Of a stretch of 64,000 nucleotides of DNA, positions 60,545 to 64,000 are shown piece after piece. The translations under genes were made by a program, and so were the position numbers. Location: assembly GCF_963665355.1 (NCBI RefSeq), contig NZ_OY762229.1, forward strand, positions 4,092,001 to 4,156,000, read 5' to 3'. The stretch comes from an uncultured Desulfobacter sp. (GTDB taxonomy: Bacteria > Desulfobacterota > Desulfobacteria > Desulfobacterales > Desulfobacteraceae). The notes under the pieces were generated by a model. The model was not told where the DNA came from. It searched no databases and worked only from the letters and a program-made list of their open reading frames with translations. Numbering within the stretch: the stretch's first letter is position 1; the number at the start of each line of letters is the position of its first letter.

Positions 60545-61651
60545 TTGAAGCATTTACTGATATTAGGAATTAGAGGCATCCCTGCCCGGCATGGCGGCTT
60601 TGAAACTTTTGCAGAGCAGTTTTCCCTTTATCTTAAACGCAAAGGATGGAAAGTCACCGTCTACTGCCAGGAGGAAGGTAGAGAATCGCTTTTTAAAGAC
60701 GATTGGAACGGAATTAACAGGGTACATATTTCCGTTATTAGAACTCTGGAAGATGCCAAAGGAACCGTTGTTTTTGACTGGAAATCAACCTGCCATGCTG
60801 CGAGACAACAGGGCGTCATACTTACGTTAGGGTATAATACGGCCATTTTTTGTGCGTTGTATCGTCTAAAAGGAATAAAAAATATCATCAATATGGACGG
60901 CATCGAATGGCAGCGGGATAAATGGTCCTTTTTAGAACGCGCTTGGTTGTACTTAAATGAAAAAGCCGGATCATTGTTGGGGGATCATCTGGTGGCGGAT
61001 CACCCTGAAATTAAGAATCATCTTGCAGGGTTTATATCGAAGGAAAAGATGACAATGATTCCTTATACGGCGCCAATGGTCCGCTCTGCCGATGCAGCCT
61101 ATCTTGCGCCGTTCCATCTTGAACCCGGAAAATTTGTCCTCCTCATTGCCCGGCCTGAATCTGAAAATTCGATTCTTGAAATTGTTCGGGCGTATACTGC
61201 CCAAAAAAGATGCATGCCTCTGGTTGTTCTGGGAAAATACGATTCAAAACACTATGAGTACCAAAAGCAGGTGTTGGATGCCGGCAATGATGAGGTCATG
61301 TTTGTGGGAGTCATATACGATCAGGCAGTTGTTCAGGCGTTGCGTTTTTATGCACGTTTTTATGTGCACGGTCACACAGTGGGCGGAACCAATCCTTCCC
61401 TGGTTGAGGCATTGGGGGCGGAATCTCCCGTATTGGCGCATGACAATCGTTTTAACCGTTGGGTGGCAGGTGAAGAAGCTTTATTTTTTTCCGACGAACA
61501 GACGTGTGACAGGCTGATTACGAAACTCCTTCAGGATGACGAGCTGGTTGCAAAGATGAGGGGTGCAAGCAAGAGGCGCTATCTTGAACAATTTACGGAA
61601 GATACGGTTTACGGGGCCTATGAACGGTTGCTGGGTGAATACGCGGATTGA
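60545..61651 (+). CDS. Glycosyltransferase with DUF1972 (rhamnosyltransferase-like GT4)
   Basis: A 368-residue GT-B enzyme: N-terminal LLILGIRGIPARHGGFETFAEQFSLYLKRKGWKVTVYCQ is the DUF1972 signature. NIINMDGIEWQRDKWS follows, and the C-terminal GTVGGTNPSLVEALGAESPVLAHDNRFNRWV-like part (HTVGGTNPSLVEALGAESPVLA) is the donor site. Start is TTG 60545, after a GGGAA sequence; no in-frame ATG fits the conserved N terminus. The next gene overlaps as TTGA. It probably acts in the same polysaccharide pathway. The spacer 60475-60544 may hold its promoter, displaced by the IS. Confidence 0.88.
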   Translation: MKHLLILGIRGIPARHGGFETFAEQFSLYLKRKGWKVTVYCQEEGRESLFKDDWNGINRVHISVIRTLEDAKGTVVFDWKSTCHAARQQGVILTLGYNTAIFCALYRLKGIKNIINMDGIEWQRDKWSFLERAWLYLNEKAGSLLGDHLVADHPEIKNHLAGFISKEKMTMIPYTAPMVRSADAAYLAPFHLEPGKFVLLIARPESENSILEIVRAYTAQKRCMPLVVLGKYDSKHYEYQKQVLDAGNDEVMFVGVIYDQAVVQALRFYARFYVHGHTVGGTNPSLVEALGAESPVLAHDNRFNRWVAGEEALFFSDEQTCDRLITKLLQDDELVAKMRGASKRRYLEQFTEDTVYGAYERLLGEYAD

Positions 61652-62802
61652 GATATAGGGGCTTAAACATATCAAACGAGCAGAAGCTTATCTTGCTTTT
61701 GTCAGCGCCGTTTTGTTCAGATTGCCGACAGGAAGAAATCCAAAAAATTATACAGGATAAAAGGCAGATTAATTTAAACGAGGTCTGCCGCCTCGCATTG
61801 GAATGTGAAGTTGCCGGGTTTGTTTACAGAAACGTCAAACTTTTAGATTTAGATTTAAAAGAGATAAAAGATAAGTTAGAGCCGGTCTACCAGGAAGCGG
61901 CCCTGAACAATATGGCGGCCCTTAAGGAAACTATAGTTGTTCTGAAATCCTTATCAGCTCACGATATCCCGGTTATACCCTTAAAAGGTGTTTATGCTTC
62001 GGATAAAATATTCCGGGATTTCGGGGTTTACCCTTCAAGTGATATTGATCTGCTGGTCCCATTAAACCTTCTTGAAAAAATAAAAAGAATACTTGAATCC
62101 GAATGCGATTACACGCCGGTTGAGGAATTTTTCCAGGAAGACCTTTTGGACAACCACTACCATCTTATTTTTAAAAGACGGATGACCGTTGAAGTTCACT
62201 GGAACCTTGTGAAGCGGTATTTTTCCATTCCGGAAGAGTTCTGGTGGAAATCAGCCTTTCCTGTTGAGTGGGAGGGAGAACATATAATGGATCTAACCAT
62301 TGAGAACAATATCCTGTATCAGGTTTTCAGGCTGTTTGACCATTGCTTTCATCCCTTGCGTTTCTTTGTTCTGCTCAGCGCTTTGATCGAAAAACATTAT
62401 GACCACATCAACTGGGTGTGTTTACTCCGGAGGGCAGACCGGTTTGGGATGGGAAAATTGGTTGTCTTCACGTTACATATTTTAAGAGATTTGCTGGGAA
62501 CGTCCGTACCCGATATGATATCAGCCTCACGCACCCGGGGATATACGGTATTCAGGTGCTTTGTAGTTTCAGGAATCTTTTCCGGGGTCCGCCGGAAGCA
62601 TTTAAGGATGATGGTCTATACGCTGATGCTTATTGAAACAAGAACCGTTGTAAGGATTTTTTTGGGCAGGCTTTTCCCGTCAACCGGAGAATTGCGTCTG
62701 AGATACAACTTGTCTCCCAAATCGAAAACAATCTATTTATACTATATGTTAAATCCGTTCCTTTTGATTTTTAAATCAAAAGATAGAGGGAAAAATGCTT
62801 AG
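61648..62802 (+). CDS. NTP_transf_5-type nucleotidyltransferase-fold protein
   Basis: A 384-residue protein of the PF14907 type: a helical N terminus (LLLSAPFCSDCRQEEIQKIIQD), HDIPVIPLKGVYASDKIFRDFGVYPSSDIDLLVPLNLLEK (the K-G and S-DxD positions of the nucleotidyltransferase fold) and HYHLIFKRRMTVEVHWNLVKRYF. Such proteins often appear next to polysaccharide genes and next to HprK-like/PqqD sets, but their substrate is unknown. TTG start overlaps the stop of the glycosyltransferase gene, and its end overlaps the next gene by 8 bp. Confidence 0.82.
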   Translation: MRYRGLNISNEQKLILLLSAPFCSDCRQEEIQKIIQDKRQINLNEVCRLALECEVAGFVYRNVKLLDLDLKEIKDKLEPVYQEAALNNMAALKETIVVLKSLSAHDIPVIPLKGVYASDKIFRDFGVYPSSDIDLLVPLNLLEKIKRILESECDYTPVEEFFQEDLLDNHYHLIFKRRMTVEVHWNLVKRYFSIPEEFWWKSAFPVEWEGEHIMDLTIENNILYQVFRLFDHCFHPLRFFVLLSALIEKHYDHINWVCLLRRADRFGMGKLVVFTLHILRDLLGTSVPDMISASRTRGYTVFRCFVVSGIFSGVRRKHLRMMVYTLMLIETRTVVRIFLGRLFPSTGELRLRYNLSPKSKTIYLYYMLNPFLLIFKSKDRGKNA

Positions 62803-64000
62803 AGAAAACGGAACATTAACGCTGGATTTGCAAAAAGCCCTGGATGTTATTATCACGGTATTTTCCTTTATTGCAGCTTACTTCCTCAAAAAGTATCTAT
62901 TGTCGAAGGGAGTGGGAGGGTTGTCTATTGCACCCAACTATTACCTGATTCTGATGCTTATCATAATTTCGTGGCATATATCCTTCAAATGGATGGGGCT
63001 GTATATGTCCTACCGGGAGAGACCATTCTGGGATTTTTTTACAGCCATTGTAAGATCGAATCTTTTGGGTATGATCATCGTCAGTATTGTCATGTATGCT
63101 CTGCATATCCAGGGGGTGAGCCGTCTTTTAATGGGTGTTTTTCTGGTTCTCAATATTTGTTTTTTAACCCTGTCTAAATTTGTGGTGTTCAAAACCCTGG
63201 AACGGCTCAGGACAGACGGGTTTAATACCCGCAGTGTGCTGATCGTGGGCAGCAAGGAACGGGCAAAGGAGGTGATCCGGGCCATTGAAAAGCATAAGGC
63301 AACCGGGTATCGGGTCATAGGCTGTTTTGAGGTTGAAGAACAGCTTTTGGGAGAAACAGTGGAAAACGGGCATAAGGTGATCGGCCTGATCAGGGATCTG
63401 GAAACTTATTTGAGACACAATATTGTCGATGAACTGATATTTGCCATGCCGTTGAAAAAGATTAAAAAGGGGGACCGGTATCTGGCGTTGGCGGAAGGTA
63501 TGGGTATCAAGGTTAGGATCATACCGGACTGGGAGATTCATTATTTGATGTACCGGCCCAATGTGGCGACTATCCGGTTTGAATCATTTCTGGGTGTTTA
63601 TAATATGAGCCTGCAGTCCACGCCCAGGAATGAAGGTGCGATTTTGATCAAAAACGTACTTGGTTACGTGGGGGCTTTTATCATCACTTTTTTGCTGCTG
63701 CCGGTTTTTATCGCCATTGCCGTTGCCATTAAGCGATCATCTGACGGGCCGGTCTTTTACACCCAGGAGAGGCTGGGCATGAACGGCAGAAAATTCAAAC
63801 TCTATAAGTTTCGGACCATGGTTAACGATGCCGATAAAATCCGTGATGCCCTTGAAGAACAAAACGAGATGGACGGGCCTGTATTTAAAATGAAAAATGA
63901 TCCCAGGATTATTCCCGGGGTTGGCGAATTTTTGCGGAAGACCTCTCTGGATGAACTTCCCCAGTTGTTTAACGTGCTCAAGGGCCAGATGTGTCTTGTG
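62795..64000 (+). CDS. Undecaprenyl-phosphate sugar phosphotransferase, 5' part (runs off the window)
   Basis: The frame is open from ATG 62795 to the last base (402 codons). It shows about four or five N-terminal membrane helices, a CoA-binding-like Rossmann region (RSVLIVGSKERAKEVIRAIEKH), another membrane helix (GAFIITFLLLPVFIAIAVAIK), then the catalytic bacterial sugar transferase domain. That domain reads SSDGPVFYTQERLGMNGRKFKLYKFRTMVNDADK, GPVFKMKNDPRIIPGVGEFLRKTSLDELPQLFNVLKG. This is the WbaP/WcaJ-type priming enzyme that loads the first sugar phosphate on undecaprenyl phosphate. GAGGG lies upstream of the ATG. The C-terminal end is outside the window. Confidence 0.93.
   Translation, partial: MLRENGTLTLDLQKALDVIITVFSFIAAYFLKKYLLSKGVGGLSIAPNYYLILMLIIISWHISFKWMGLYMSYRERPFWDFFTAIVRSNLLGMIIVSIVMYALHIQGVSRLLMGVFLVLNICFLTLSKFVVFKTLERLRTDGFNTRSVLIVGSKERAKEVIRAIEKHKATGYRVIGCFEVEEQLLGETVENGHKVIGLIRDLETYLRHNIVDELIFAMPLKKIKKGDRYLALAEGMGIKVRIIPDWEIHYLMYRPNVATIRFESFLGVYNMSLQSTPRNEGAILIKNVLGYVGAFIITFLLLPVFIAIAVAIKRSSDGPVFYTQERLGMNGRKFKLYKFRTMVNDADKIRDALEEQNEMDGPVFKMKNDPRIIPGVGEFLRKTSLDELPQLFNVLKGQMCLV

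Overview
The window reads as chromosomal DNA of a Gram-negative, probably deltaproteobacterial (Desulfobacterota, Desulfobacterales-like) bacterium. This is inferred from the outer-membrane gene lptE, a PEP-CTERM protein, sigma-54 promoters, the general protein style and the load of MNT/HEPN modules and transposon relics. No taxonomic marker such as rRNA is present, and I see no tRNA, rRNA or CRISPR array.

Layout. 1-22,000 is a core housekeeping region: the 3' part of leuS, lptE, rpsT (TTG start), a frameshifted murJ coupled to an FtsB-like gene and a rhodanese/MauE pair, a SUMF1-domain protein, a LysM protein with an Sfp-type phosphopantetheinyl transferase, an HD-GYP response regulator, a large LOG-family protein with a DsbC-like protein, glycogen phosphorylase, aconitase and MetE. 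Two copies of a long palindromic repeat flank acnA.

22,260-27,500 holds the most interesting system, a candidate peptide-modification (RiPP) cassette. It encodes an HPr-kinase-like P-loop protein, a PqqD-like chaperone, an S24/S26 peptidase, a radical SAM/SPASM enzyme and a 47-residue Cys-containing precursor-like peptide. The peptide ORF lies behind its own exact GG-N10-GC sigma-54 promoter. A decayed, internally deleted second copy of the cassette lies directly upstream and ends in a twin sigma-54 promoter that now faces the intact operon. A PEP-CTERM protein follows the peptide.

27,600-31,000 is a complete dTDP-L-rhamnose operon (rfbACDB). 31,000-42,900 is an AT-rich accessory zone. It carries a Phd/RelE-type toxin-antitoxin pair and several nucleotidyltransferase/HEPN modules in different stages of decay. 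It also carries relics of MazF, PIN, RAYT and beta-CASP genes, IS5-like copies and dispersed repeats. Embedded among these are the GDP-fucose genes gmd and fcl and a truncated heparinase-like gene.

42,900-64,000 is a surface polysaccharide locus: a CapD-like dehydratase, an SQD1-like UDP-sulfoquinovose synthase homologue, an epimerase, a flippase, a sulfotransferase, an O-antigen ligase/polymerase, several glycosyltransferases, an apiosidase-like glycoside hydrolase, an NTP_transf_5 protein and the start of a polyprenyl-phosphate sugar transferase. It is repeatedly interrupted by transposons: an IS5-type element, an IS200/IS605 element sitting inside a dispersed repeat, an IS4-type element split by a 131-bp MITE with a perfect 8-bp target duplication, and a second MITE in another decayed transposase. 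Together the locus suggests an acidic, possibly sulfonated or sulfated, rhamnose/fucose-containing polysaccharide.
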